Origin: JAJEEA01 sp965243615
Lineage (GTDB): Bacteria; Acidobacteriota; Vicinamibacteria; Vicinamibacterales; UBA8438
Direction: 5' to 3'
DNA length: 64,000 nt
Assembly: GCA_965243615.1 (NCBI GenBank)
Contig: CBDEVO010000003.1
Coordinates: forward strand, 2,976,001 to 3,040,000
The notes under the pieces were generated by a model. The model made no database searches and was not told the origin of the DNA. It saw nothing but the letters and a program-made list of their open reading frames with translations. This document shows positions 27,446 to 36,012 of this stretch, piece after piece (position 1 is the stretch's first letter; each line of letters opens with the position of its first letter). The position numbers were made by a program, and so were the translations under genes.

Positions 27446-28243
27446 ATGTCCAGGATGCTCCAGGACGCCGCCGGTTCCCAGGCTGAGGCACGCGCCAGCA
27501 AGGCGGGATTGAGATTCGGGGACAGGAGCGTTCACACGAGCCGGACGATCATGCTGGCCGAGCTGGTCGACCTCCTCGCCGCGGTTCCGCCGGACGCCGC
27601 CCGCAGGGACTACACGGCCGCGATCGTCGAAGAGAACGTCCTCGGCAAGGCGACCGTCGCCACCCGGCGCTGGACGAGCCAGCGGCTGAGCGAGCTGTAC
27701 GCGCTCGACCCGCGCGTCGCGATCTTCCGGGTGCTGCGGCGGCTCTGGCCGGTGGACGTCGCGGGGCGTCCGCTGCTGGCGATGCTGTGCGCCCTGGCGC
27801 GCGATCCGCTGCTCCGTTCCACCGCGTCCGCCGTGCTCGCCCTGCCGGTCGGAGCCGAGCTCGTCAGGTCGAGCTTCCTGGACGAGGTGCGGCAGGTTGC
27901 CGGCACGCGGCTCAACGAGTCGGTTCTCGAAAAGGTAGCGCGGAACGCGGCCAGCTCGTGGGCGCAGTCGGGGCACCTGAAGGGCCGCATGCGGAAGATG
28001 AGGATGCGGGTGGCGCCGACTCCTGGCTCCCTGACCATGGCGCTCTGGCTCGGCGCCGTGGAAGGGCTCGCGGGGCAGGCGCTCCTCGACTGCCGCTGGA
28101 CGCGCGTTCTCGACCGCTCGGGCCAGGAGGTCCTGCCGGTGGCGCTCCAGGCCAAGCAGCTCGGCCTGCTGCACGCGCGGGCCGGCGGGGGGGTGGTCGA
28201 GATCGACGTCAGCAGCGTCGACCCCGCGGCGGCGAGGACCTGA
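27446..28243 (+). CDS. brxA: BREX protein BrxA (DUF1819)
   Basis: 265 residues, largely helical. The opening SVHTSRTIMLAELVDLLAAVP and the later LFxxRRxWP-like VLRRLWPVDVAGRPLLAML and SSWAQSGHLKGR blocks match the BrxA/DUF1819 family, a small DNA-binding component of type 1 BREX. The start at 27446 is the first ATG; no clear ribosome binding site decides between it and 27455. It is the first gene of the island, 73 bases before brxB. The 3' end carries a 33-bp sequence that is repeated at the brxB start. Confidence 0.85.
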   Translation: MSRMLQDAAGSQAEARASKAGLRFGDRSVHTSRTIMLAELVDLLAAVPPDAARRDYTAAIVEENVLGKATVATRRWTSQRLSELYALDPRVAIFRVLRRLWPVDVAGRPLLAMLCALARDPLLRSTASAVLALPVGAELVRSSFLDEVRQVAGTRLNESVLEKVARNAASSWAQSGHLKGRMRKMRMRVAPTPGSLTMALWLGAVEGLAGQALLDCRWTRVLDRSGQEVLPVALQAKQLGLLHARAGGGVVEIDVSSVDPAAART

Positions 28244-28318
28244 GCGTCACAATGGCCCGCATGACACCTCCGACGAGGCCGGGCCGCGTCGACCCCGCGG
28301 CGGTGAGGACCTGAGCGT
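28215..28318. repeat. Duplicated brxA-end / brxB-start junction
   Basis: A 33-bp sequence covering the last codons and stop of brxA (28215-28247) recurs with one mismatch at 28286-28318, where it leads into the brxB start codon. Between the copies lie 38 unique bases. This looks like a short tandem duplication of the gene junction. Confidence 0.7.
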
Positions 28319-28874
28319 GGGCAAGATCGAAGATCTGGCGGCGGTCTACGAACGGCACGTCAGCGTTCCGTGGCAGCGCAGCGTGGCCGGTGCGCAGCGG
28401 GTGATGCTGGTCGTCTACGAGAAGGAGCTCGAACGCACCCTGCGGGCGCGGATCGGCGAGTTCGAGCAGGCGACGCGACGGAGTGGGCACGACTGGACGC
28501 CGGTCGACTGCACGCGCTGGTTCGCCGAGTGGATGGCGGCCGACGAGTACCGGGAGTCGTGGTTCGAGGACCCGGAGCTGCTCGGGATGAAGCTGGAAGG
28601 CGAGTTCCGCGAGCACGTCGCCAACCGGCTGCGGGCTGAGCTCGAGGCGGTCGGCGAGAACGGCGTCGTGGCCTTGCTCGGGGTTGCCTCCCTGTACGGC
28701 TTTCTGAGGGTGTCCGAGGTCATCCGCGCGGTCGAGCAGTCGATTCGCGGGCGGCTGGTGGTGTTCTTTCCCGGCACGAAGAACGAGAGCAACTATCGGC
28801 TGCTCGACGCCCGCGACGGCTGGAACTACCTCGCCCAGGGGATCACGTTGCACGGTGGGGGACCTGTTCCGTGA
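28317..28874 (+). CDS. brxB: BREX protein BrxB (DUF1788)
   Basis: 185 residues from the GTG at 28317. The family pattern is clear: MGKIEDLAAVYERHVSVPWQ at the start, the central GVASLYGFLRVSEVI and the terminal LVVFFPGTKNESNYRLLDARDGWNYLA. BrxB is a small core component of type 1 BREX of unproven biochemical role, needed for defence. Its stop overlaps the brxC GTG by 4 bases, so the two are translationally coupled. Confidence 0.92.
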   Translation: MGKIEDLAAVYERHVSVPWQRSVAGAQRVMLVVYEKELERTLRARIGEFEQATRRSGHDWTPVDCTRWFAEWMAADEYRESWFEDPELLGMKLEGEFREHVANRLRAELEAVGENGVVALLGVASLYGFLRVSEVIRAVEQSIRGRLVVFFPGTKNESNYRLLDARDGWNYLAQGITLHGGGPVP

Positions 28875-31800
28875 AGATCCACGAAGCACTCGATCGCGAT
28901 CCGCGCACGGCGAGGCTCGCCAACGGCGGGCAGGCGCGCATCGCAGACAACGCCGACGAGCCGGCGATGAAGGAGCTGCGGGCCGAGCTCGAGACGTTCG
29001 TCTGCGACGGGCAGTTCGGCGACGCGCTCCAGCGCATTCTCGACCGCTATCTCGCGAACCTCGGGACCCCGAAGCAGGAGTCGGCGTGGGTCAGCGGCTT
29101 CTTCGGCAGCGGCAAGTCGCACCTCCTCAAGATGCTCACCCACCTGTGGGTGAACACCGAGTTCCCCGACGGGGCTACCGCCCGCGGTCTCGTTCGCGGC
29201 GGTCTGCCCGACGAGGTTCGGGCCCAGCTTCGCGAGCTGGACACCCATGCGCACCGGGCCGGGCGGTCCCCCGTGGCGGCCGCCGGAACGGTGCTCGGGG
29301 GCAGCGTCGATCACGTCCGGCACACCGTCCTGTCGATTCTGCTCCGTGCCTGCGGCTGGCCTGCGCAGTACCCCGAGGCGCGCTTCTGCTTCTGGTTGCG
29401 CGAGCGGGGGCTGCTCGACGCCGTTCGCGCCGCGGTCGAGGCGGCCGGGAAGAACTGGTTGAGCGAGCTCCACAACCTCTACGTCAGCCCGGTCGTCGCC
29501 AATGCGCTGATCGACGCCGATGCCAGCTTCGCGGCCGACGTGAGGTCGGCCCGGCAACTGCTGACCCGACAGTTCCCGCCGTTGAAGACCGACATCTCCA
29601 CAGAGCAGTTCATCGAGGCGGCGCGACACGCCCTGTCCCCGAACGGCGAGCTGCCGCACACCGTCCTCGTGCTCGACGAGGTGCAGCAGTACATCAACGA
29701 GGCCCAGGATCGCTCGGCCGCTTTGACGGAGGTGGCCGAGGCGGTGCAGACCCAGTTCGACAGCCGGGTCATGCTCGTGGGCGCCGGGCAGTCGGCCCTC
29801 TCGGCCGGCACCCCGGCGCTGCTGTGGCTCCGCGACCGCTTCCGCATCGCGGTCGAGCTGACCGATGCCGACGTCGAGGCGGTGACCCGCAAGGTGCTGC
29901 TGCACAAGCGGCCGAGTGCCGGTCCCGAGATCGACGGGATGTTCGACGCGCATGCGGGCGAGGTCGCCCGTCACCTGCAGGGCACCCGGGTGGCGTCGCG
30001 GCCCGAGGACGCGGCCGACCGGGTCGCCGATTATCCGTTGCTCTGCACGCGGCGGCGCTTCTGGGAGGCGTGCTTCCAGGCCGTCGATGCCGCCGGCAGT
30101 CACAGCCAGCTCCGGTCGCAACTGCGCATCCTGCACGACTCGCTCGCGAGCGTGGCGGACCGCCCGCTCGGCGCGACCGTTCCCGCCAGCGACCTCTTCG
30201 ACGCGCTGGCGCCGAGCCTGGTCAGCACCGGCGTGCTGCTCAACGAGCTCAACACCCGCATCCAGAAGCTGGATGACGACAGCGAGCAGGGGCGACTGCG
30301 GCGCGACCTCTGCGGGCTCGTCTTCCTGATCGGGAAGTTGCCGCGGCAGGAAGGCACCGATCTCGGCGTCCGCGCCAACGCGAACACGCTGGCCGACCTG
30401 CTGATCGACGACATCACGGCCGATTCCGGTCCCCGCCGTCACGCCATCGCGGGCACGCTGGAGGCGCTGGCGGGGGACGGCGTGCTCATGAAGGTCGGCG
30501 ACGAGTACCGGCTGCAGACGACCGAGGGCGCCGAGTGGGACCGCGCGTTCCGCGAGCGACGGCAGGCCCTCACCGACGTGGAGATCGCCACCCGCCGCGA
30601 TCACCTGTTCGCGCAAGCCGTCCAGGAGGCGCTCGGCGCCATCAGGCTCCAGCACGGTCAGGCCAAGCTGCGCCGCAAGCTCGCGCTGCACAACGGGACC
30701 GAGCCGCCGGCCGCGAACGGCGACGTCGTCAGCGTCTGGCTGCGCGACGGCTGGTCGTGTGGGCGGAAAGAGGTCGACAACGAGGCGCGGCGGCTGGGGG
30801 CCGACGACCCGACGCTGCATGTCCATCTTCCGCGGAGAAGCGCCGATGTCCTCCGGGGCCACGTCCTCGACGCCGAGGCAGCCCGGCAGGTGCTCGACCA
30901 CCACGGCGTGCCCGCTTCGCCCGAGGGGCAGGAGGCCCGCGAGAGCATGGAGAGCCGGCGGGCGCGCGCCGCCCAGGAGCGGGACGCCATCGTGCGCGAC
31001 GTGTTGCGGGCCGCGACGGTTCTCCAAGGCGGCGGCACCGAGGTCTTCGGCGACAGCCTGGGGGAGAAGCTCAAGACCGGCGCCGGCGCGTCCCTCGCGC
31101 GCCTCTTTCCCCGCTTCGACGACGGCGACCACCGCGGGTGGGAGGGGGCGGTGAACCGCGCCCGCCAGGGGTCGGACCAGCCTCTCAAGGTGGTCGGCTG
31201 GGACGGCGCCACCGACGCCCACCCGGTGGCCAAGCAGGTGCTCGGCGCGGTCGGCACCGGCGCCCGTGGCACCGCGCTCCACAAGGCCCTGAAAACCGCC
31301 CCGTATGGCTGGCCGCAGGACGCCGTCGACGCCGTGCTCATCGCCCTGCACCGCGCCGGCCATCTGCGCGCCACCCGGAACGGGCGGCCGGTGGCCGCGG
31401 GCGAGCTCGACCAGGCCGGGGTGAAGACGGCGGAGTTCCGCCCCGAGAGGGTCCGGCTGACCACCAGCCAGCGCATCGCCCTGCGCGGGTTGTTCGGGAA
31501 GCTGGGCATCGCCACGAAGAGCGGGGAGGAAGAGGCGCGGGCGCCCGAGTTCCTGGGCGCCCTCGAGGCGCTTGCCGGCCGCGCGGGCGGGGCGGCGCCG
31601 TTGCCGCCGGTTCCCGACACCACGGCGCTGGACGACATGAAGCGGCTCGCCGGCGCGGAGCAGCTCGCGGAGATCCACGCCCGGAAGGACGTGCTGGAAC
31701 GGTGGATCGAGGAGTGGACGGTCCTCGCAGACCGCGCCAAAGCCCGGATGCCGAGCTGGCGCCTCGCCCTCGCGCTCCGGCGTCACGCCGACGGGCTGCC

Positions 31801-32377
31801 GGCCGCCGCTGCTATCGGCGCCGACATCGACGCCATCGTCGAGCAGCGCTCGTTGTTGGCCGAGACTGATCACGTTCGGCCGATCGTCGCCGCGTCGGCC
31901 GCCGCCTTGCGCGCCGCGTTGGTCGAAAGGCACCAGGGGCTGACCGGGATGACTCAGGCGGTCCGCGGGACACTCGCCGGCGACGCGACCTGGGCTAAGC
32001 TGGACGCTGCTGCGCAGGACGAGATTCGTTCGCGACTCGGCCTCGGCGCGCCGCCTCCACTGGCCGTGGCTACCGACGATGATCTGCTGCGGGCGCTGGA
32101 GGCGAGATCGCTCGCGGCGTGGCGATCCGAGATCGACGCGGTGGACACGCGGGTCGGGCAGGCGCTGCAAGAGGCGGCGAAGCGGAGCGATGCCGACAGG
32201 CCGCCCGGAGGCGGAAAGGCGGCGGACGGCACGAGTCCTCCCACGCCTCCCCGCACGACCACAGTTGACGTTCGTCGCGGCACCCTGTCCGACGAGCCCG
32301 CGGTGCGCGAATGGCTGCGAGAGCAGGAGAGCAAGCTGATGGAGGCGGTCCGAACCGGGCCGGTGATCGTCCGGTAG
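28871..32377 (+). CDS. brxC: BREX P-loop ATPase BrxC
   Basis: 1168 residues, the usual size for the family. Walker A is GFFGSGKS at residues 76-83 inside WVSGFFGSGKSHLLKML, and a Walker B-like TVLVLDEVQQYI follows at about 260-275. The long C-terminal part is helical, charged and without transmembrane segments. BrxC is the large AAA-like core ATPase of BREX and is required for both host methylation and phage exclusion in characterised type 1 systems. The GTG start overlaps the brxB stop. The gene appears intact. Confidence 0.93.
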   Translation: MKIHEALDRDPRTARLANGGQARIADNADEPAMKELRAELETFVCDGQFGDALQRILDRYLANLGTPKQESAWVSGFFGSGKSHLLKMLTHLWVNTEFPDGATARGLVRGGLPDEVRAQLRELDTHAHRAGRSPVAAAGTVLGGSVDHVRHTVLSILLRACGWPAQYPEARFCFWLRERGLLDAVRAAVEAAGKNWLSELHNLYVSPVVANALIDADASFAADVRSARQLLTRQFPPLKTDISTEQFIEAARHALSPNGELPHTVLVLDEVQQYINEAQDRSAALTEVAEAVQTQFDSRVMLVGAGQSALSAGTPALLWLRDRFRIAVELTDADVEAVTRKVLLHKRPSAGPEIDGMFDAHAGEVARHLQGTRVASRPEDAADRVADYPLLCTRRRFWEACFQAVDAAGSHSQLRSQLRILHDSLASVADRPLGATVPASDLFDALAPSLVSTGVLLNELNTRIQKLDDDSEQGRLRRDLCGLVFLIGKLPRQEGTDLGVRANANTLADLLIDDITADSGPRRHAIAGTLEALAGDGVLMKVGDEYRLQTTEGAEWDRAFRERRQALTDVEIATRRDHLFAQAVQEALGAIRLQHGQAKLRRKLALHNGTEPPAANGDVVSVWLRDGWSCGRKEVDNEARRLGADDPTLHVHLPRRSADVLRGHVLDAEAARQVLDHHGVPASPEGQEARESMESRRARAAQERDAIVRDVLRAATVLQGGGTEVFGDSLGEKLKTGAGASLARLFPRFDDGDHRGWEGAVNRARQGSDQPLKVVGWDGATDAHPVAKQVLGAVGTGARGTALHKALKTAPYGWPQDAVDAVLIALHRAGHLRATRNGRPVAAGELDQAGVKTAEFRPERVRLTTSQRIALRGLFGKLGIATKSGEEEARAPEFLGALEALAGRAGGAAPLPPVPDTTALDDMKRLAGAEQLAEIHARKDVLERWIEEWTVLADRAKARMPSWRLALALRRHADGLPAAAAIGADIDAIVEQRSLLAETDHVRPIVAASAAALRAALVERHQGLTGMTQAVRGTLAGDATWAKLDAAAQDEIRSRLGLGAPPPLAVATDDDLLRALEARSLAAWRSEIDAVDTRVGQALQEAAKRSDADRPPGGGKAADGTSPPTPPRTTTVDVRRGTLSDEPAVREWLREQESKLMEAVRTGPVIVR

Positions 32378-32416
32378 GCGTCATCGAGATGCCCCTGCGT
32401 TGATGGGAGAGCTTCG

Positions 32417-33400
32417 ATGCTTCGCAACCTCAAGCTGGAAAAGTACCGCAGCTTCGACGAATACGAGCTGAACGACCTGTCGCGCGTCAATCTGCTCGTC
32501 GGCAAGAACGACTGCGGGAGGACTTCGATCCTGGAGGCGATTCACTTTCTGGTGTCGCGGGGAGACCCGATGGTTCTCGCCGAGTGCGCGGGTCGGCGCG
32601 GGGAAGGCGCCGATGTGGCGCCACGGAGCGCGGCTCCGTCGTTGGCCGAGGTTGGGTCCGGATCCCGGCAAGCCGGCCCGAGCATCGCGCGCTTCTTCTT
32701 CGGTCACCGTTTCGCACCGGGTGCGACCCTGCGGGTTTCGGGCGAGGGGCACGGGTGCGTTTCCGTTGGGGTCCGCCTCCCTGACGAAGCCGACGATGCC
32801 GATCCTTCGGCGTTCCAACTGCTGATCGAGACCAGCGCGCTGGGCACGACCTTCGCCATCCCGGTCACCGAGAACGGCTACATGGTGAACTATCGGCGCC
32901 ACCGATTCCGAGGACGGTGGTTCGACCAGCCGTCTCCGCCGACCGTGCAGTTCGTCACCCTCGATTCGCTCGACGGTGAAGCCCTGCGCGAGGCGTGGGA
33001 TACGGCGTTGAAGGAGGGACGCGAGACCGAGGCGATCGACGCCGTCAGGCTCCTGCACGAAGACGTCGAGTCGATCGTCTTCCTGACGAGCGACGCGTCC
33101 CGCGCCGAATCGGGCCGCGCCGGGGTTCTGCTCGGACTCGGCGGGAACGGTCGACGCCAGCGCGTTCCGCTCGGAACCCACGGCGACGGCATGCACCGGC
33201 TTCTGGCCCTTTCTCTCGGCCTCGTGCGAGCTTCCGGCGGATTCCTGCTGATCGACGAGATCGATACCGGCCTGCACTGGACCGTCATGGACGACATGTG
33301 GCGGCTGGTCGTCGAGACGGCGCGCGAGTCGTCCATGCAGGTGTTCGCCACGACGCACAGCTTCGACGGGAATGTCCCGGAGGCTGTTGATCTGATGTGA
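32417..33400 (+). pseudogene. OLD/PARIS-like AAA ATPase, 5' part, interrupted by IS256
   Basis: The genuine gene covers 32417-33367 and continues after the insertion at 34826-34978; codons from 33368 to the stop at 33400 are transposon sequence. The rejoined product is 367 residues: N-terminal LKLEKYRSFDEYEL, Walker A GKNDCGRTS at 29-37 with Arg35 in place of the usual Lys, the ABC-like signature HGDGMHRLLALSLGL, Walker B GFLLIDEIDTGLHW, and the H-motif ATTHSFDC, where the break lies. This is the ATPase type of OLD, PARIS AriA and related defence systems. Its partner is the TOPRIM gene that overlaps the restored stop. An ATG at 32417 has a GGGAGAG ribosome binding site. Confidence 0.85.
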
Positions 33401-33419
33401 AGCGGGTGGCGACTCCTCG

Positions 33420-33443
33420 CCCCTGTCCGTGATAGGACAGGGG
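33420..33443 (+). terminator. Hairpin inside the IS256 leader
   Basis: Perfect 9-bp stem CCCCTGTCC/GGACAGGGG with a 6-base loop, ending 10 bases before the transposase ribosome binding site. Such hairpins near the end of an IS can limit transposase expression from outside promoters. Confidence 0.5.
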
Positions 33444-33469
33444 TGCAATCAACAGGAGGAGAGCCACCC

Positions 33470-34747
33470 ATGGCGAAGCATGACAGGCGGAAGCGTTCCA
33501 GCCAACCCCCCGACTCGCGAACAGCCTCGATTCAGGTGCCGCTGCCGGTGCTCAGCGTGCTGAACGGTGTGCGGGAAGCGTTCCATGGCTTGTGCATCAC
33601 AGCCGGCCTACAGGTTCTGCAGGCAATGATGGAGGGGGACCGAGACGACCTCTGCGGCCCGAAGGGGCGCCATCAGGTGGAGCGGCCGGCGTGGCGGGGC
33701 GGGAGCGTGGCCAGTCAGGTGACGCTTGGCGGGCGCCAAGTTGGCGTGCCGCGGCTGCGCGTTCGGAGTGCCGACGGCGAGGTGGCGCTGCCGAGCTTCC
33801 AATGGGCGGCGGCCACCGACCCCCTGGACGAGCACACGCTGGCGGCGGTCGCGGCCGGGGTGTCGACTCGGCGGTATGCGGGCACGTTGGACCCGGTGCC
33901 GGCGGAGGTGACGGAGCGGGGGGCGTCGAGCAGCGCGGTGTCCCGGCGGTTCGTGTCGCTGTCGGCCAAGCGCCTGCAGTCGTTTCTGAGCCGGCCGTTG
34001 GGCGAGCTGGACCTCCGGGTGGTCTGCATCGACGGCAAGGTCTTCCGCGAGCACTGCATGGTGGTCGCGTTGGGGATCGACACGCAGGGCTGCAAGCACG
34101 TGTTGGGTCTGCGGGAAGGAGCCACCGAGACGGCGGCCGTCGCCAGCGGCCTGCTGAGCGACCTGGTGACGCGCGGCCTGCCGACGGACCGGTCGTTGCT
34201 GTTTGTCATCGACGGCGCGCCGGGGCTGCGGCGGGCCATCAGCGATGTCTTCGGTTCGCACGGTGTGGTGCAGCGGTGCCAAGTACACAAATTGCGCAAC
34301 GTGATCGGTCATCTGCCCGAACGGCTTCACGCGTCGGTCGGCAAGGCGTTGCGGGATGCCTGGGGCCTCGATTCGGCGGACCGCGCGACGCGAGTCCTGA
34401 AGCGGCTGGCGGGGTCCCTGGAGCGCGACCACCCCGGTGCGGCGGCGTCCATCCGGGAGGGCCTCGAGGAGACGGTGACGGTGAAGCGGCTCGGTCTGAC
34501 GGGGACGCTCGAACGTACGCTGCGCACGACGAACATCATCGAGAACCTGATGAGCAGCGTCGAGGGCTACACGCGGCGGGTCAAGCGGTGGCGCGGCGGC
34601 GGGATGATCCAGCGCTGGGTGGCGAGCGCGCTGGTGGAGGCGGAACCGCGCTTCCGGCGGGTGCGGGGCTACCGCGACCTGCGCTACCTGGTCGCGGCCC
34701 TGGACACGCTGGCCCCGCCCGACGGCGCGGTTGCTGACGTGGCGTAA
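33470..34747 (+). CDS. IS256-family transposase (mutator type)
   Basis: 425 residues from the ATG at 33470, preceded by AGGAGGA at a good distance; the frame is open back to 33443. The DDE motifs of the family are present: VVCIDGKVF, FVIDGAPGLRRA, QRCQVHKLRN, and the Glu in TNIIENLMSSVEGYTRRVKRW. The N-terminal part holds the DNA-binding region. It appears full length and intact, so the element could still be active. Confidence 0.95.
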   Translation: MAKHDRRKRSSQPPDSRTASIQVPLPVLSVLNGVREAFHGLCITAGLQVLQAMMEGDRDDLCGPKGRHQVERPAWRGGSVASQVTLGGRQVGVPRLRVRSADGEVALPSFQWAAATDPLDEHTLAAVAAGVSTRRYAGTLDPVPAEVTERGASSSAVSRRFVSLSAKRLQSFLSRPLGELDLRVVCIDGKVFREHCMVVALGIDTQGCKHVLGLREGATETAAVASGLLSDLVTRGLPTDRSLLFVIDGAPGLRRAISDVFGSHGVVQRCQVHKLRNVIGHLPERLHASVGKALRDAWGLDSADRATRVLKRLAGSLERDHPGAAASIREGLEETVTVKRLGLTGTLERTLRTTNIIENLMSSVEGYTRRVKRWRGGGMIQRWVASALVEAEPRFRRVRGYRDLRYLVAALDTLAPPDGAVADVA

Positions 34748-34825
34748 AATAGACGACCTCGGCGCGGAAACACGGAGTCCGCTACCCGCGAAGTTCAACA
34801 ACGAACGGGACAATCCCGCTTCGAC

Positions 34826-34978
34826 TGCATCCGGGGGCTTTCGTCGCTCGTCGAGTCGCGCCCGGATCTGGTGGACGACGTGTCCATCCACAAGATCGAG
34901 AGATTGCTCCAGAAGGCCGTGCGCTTCGATGCGGCTGACATACGCGCGGCGGTCGAGCGCAACATCGAGGTGCGGTAG
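34826..34978 (+). pseudogene. AAA ATPase, 3' part after the IS256 insertion
   Basis: Fifty codons and a stop that continue the ATPase frame directly after the second target duplicate: CIRGLSSLVESRPDLVDD, then SIHKIERLLQKAVRFDA, ending AAVERNIEVR. This is the normal C-terminal tail of this ATPase type. Alone it has no start codon. The stop TAG overlaps the GTG start of the TOPRIM gene by one base, so that gene was originally translated by coupling to the ATPase. Confidence 0.85.
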
Positions 34979-35637
34979 TGGCGGAACGATCTCAACTGCG
35001 TGTCGAGGGACGCGACGACAGCCATGCCATCCGTCATCTCCTCGTCAGGCACGGTCTCGATTACGACCAGACACCATGGCCGACGTGGTTCCCCTTCATC
35101 GAAGATACCGGCGGCAAGGAGGAGTTGCTTGACGACGTGGACCGCAGTGTACGGGCAAGCAGCGGCCGAGCGGTTGCGTTCGTGTTGGATGCCGACTTCC
35201 GGGTTCAGGATCGATGGCGGGCGATCTCGGCGCGCCTCCGGGCCGTGGGTGTTGAGATCACGGAAGGCATTCCCCGCGACGGCTTCGTGGGCGAATCCGG
35301 CGCATACAGGGCGAGAGTGGGCGTATGGCTGATGCCGGACAACGGGCAGGAGGGCGAGCGCGGAGAGGGAACGCTGGAGCGCTTTCTGGAGACTCTCACC
35401 CACGATGGTGATCCCCTGTTGCTTTACGCGCGAGAGGCTACTACGCGGGCGAAGACCGAGCACGGAGCGCGCTACCCCGACCGCGACGTGAAGAAGGCGG
35501 AACTGCATGCCTGGCTCGCATGGCAGGAGGAGCCCGGTCTGCCGTACGGCACGGCAATCAAGGCCCGGTACTTTCGCCATGACAGCCCGACGGCCGGGCG
35601 CTTCGTTGCGTGGTTTCGTCGCGTGTTCGAGGGTTGA
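34978..35637 (+). CDS. DUF3226/TOPRIM-like nuclease-domain protein, partner of the split ATPase
   Basis: 219 residues from the GTG at 34978. TOPRIM features are visible: Glu10 in LRVEGRDD and the D-x-D pair Asp71/Asp73 in FVLDADFRVQD, the acidic set that binds metal in OLD nucleases and topoisomerases. A later GVWLMPDNGQEGERGEGTLERFL block is typical of DUF3226. ATPase-plus-TOPRIM gene pairs are the architecture of OLD- and PARIS-type phage defences. With the ATPase disrupted, the protein has no partner in the window and may be uncoupled from its translation signal, since no separate ribosome binding site is evident. Confidence 0.78.
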   Translation: MAERSQLRVEGRDDSHAIRHLLVRHGLDYDQTPWPTWFPFIEDTGGKEELLDDVDRSVRASSGRAVAFVLDADFRVQDRWRAISARLRAVGVEITEGIPRDGFVGESGAYRARVGVWLMPDNGQEGERGEGTLERFLETLTHDGDPLLLYAREATTRAKTEHGARYPDRDVKKAELHAWLAWQEEPGLPYGTAIKARYFRHDSPTAGRFVAWFRRVFEG

Positions 35638-35676
35638 TTGAGGGATCCGATGCGCCGACTCCTGGAGGTGTGCAGA

Positions 35677-35901
35677 ATGGGCGACCGAATCACGGTATCC
35701 GTGGACGCCGACATCGCGGAGGCGTACCGCGCGGCACCCGACGGCGACCGCCGCAAACTGGATTTGCTGGTCAACTTGCGCTTGCGAGAGGCGACACACT
35801 CCGAACGGCCGCTGCGCGAGATCATGCGGGACATCCGTCAGGGCGCGCAGCGGCGCGGGCTGACTCCCGACATCCTGCGGTCGATTCTGAACGAGGATTG
35901 A
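35677..35901 (+). CDS. Antitoxin-like small protein
   Basis: 74 residues from the ATG at 35677, preceded by GGAGG; an upstream in-frame GTG/ATG would add residues without similarity. MGDRITVSVDADIAEAYRAA and LDLLVNLRLREATHSERPLREIMRDI resemble the antitoxins paired with PIN toxins. Its stop overlaps the ATG of the PIN remnant. Since that toxin is collapsed, this is probably a solitary antitoxin. Confidence 0.65.
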   Translation: MGDRITVSVDADIAEAYRAAPDGDRRKLDLLVNLRLREATHSERPLREIMRDIRQGAQRRGLTPDILRSILNED

Positions 35902-36011
35902 TGCGGGTCGTCGTGGACACGAACGCCGTGGTAAGCGCTCTGCTCCTTGCCGCATCCGTGCCGGGCACGCGGATCGTGACGCCCGCGGACGTCCTGCACG
36001 CCGGAGATTGA
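35901..36011 (+). pseudogene. PIN toxin collapsed by internal deletion
   Basis: Only 36 codons. The first 18 or so, MRVVVDTNAVVSALLLAA, are the start of a PIN toxin including its first Asp; the rest, GTRIVTPADVL, matches the C-terminal strand (RIVTPxEFL) of the same family. The middle ~100 residues with the remaining active-site acids are gone, while the frame is kept. It cannot be an active nuclease. Confidence 0.65.
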
Positions 36012-36012
36012 G

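Larger units (their letters stand above)
33368..34817 (+). mobile_element. IS256-family insertion sequence, complete
   Basis: 1450 bp bounded by imperfect terminal inverted repeats opening GGGAATGTCCCG (left) and, read inward from the right, GGGATTGTCCCG; matches continue to about base 44. An 8-bp target duplication GCTTCGAC flanks it (33360-33367 and 34818-34825), the size usual for IS256. It carries one transposase and appears complete, so the insertion may be recent. Removing it with one duplicate restores the host ATPase frame. Confidence 0.93.

Noticed and set aside
28826..32170. 1114-codon minus-strand open frame opposite brxC
   Set aside because: Shadow of brxC, which has clear Walker motifs and operon overlaps; the antisense product shows no recognisable domain or start signal.
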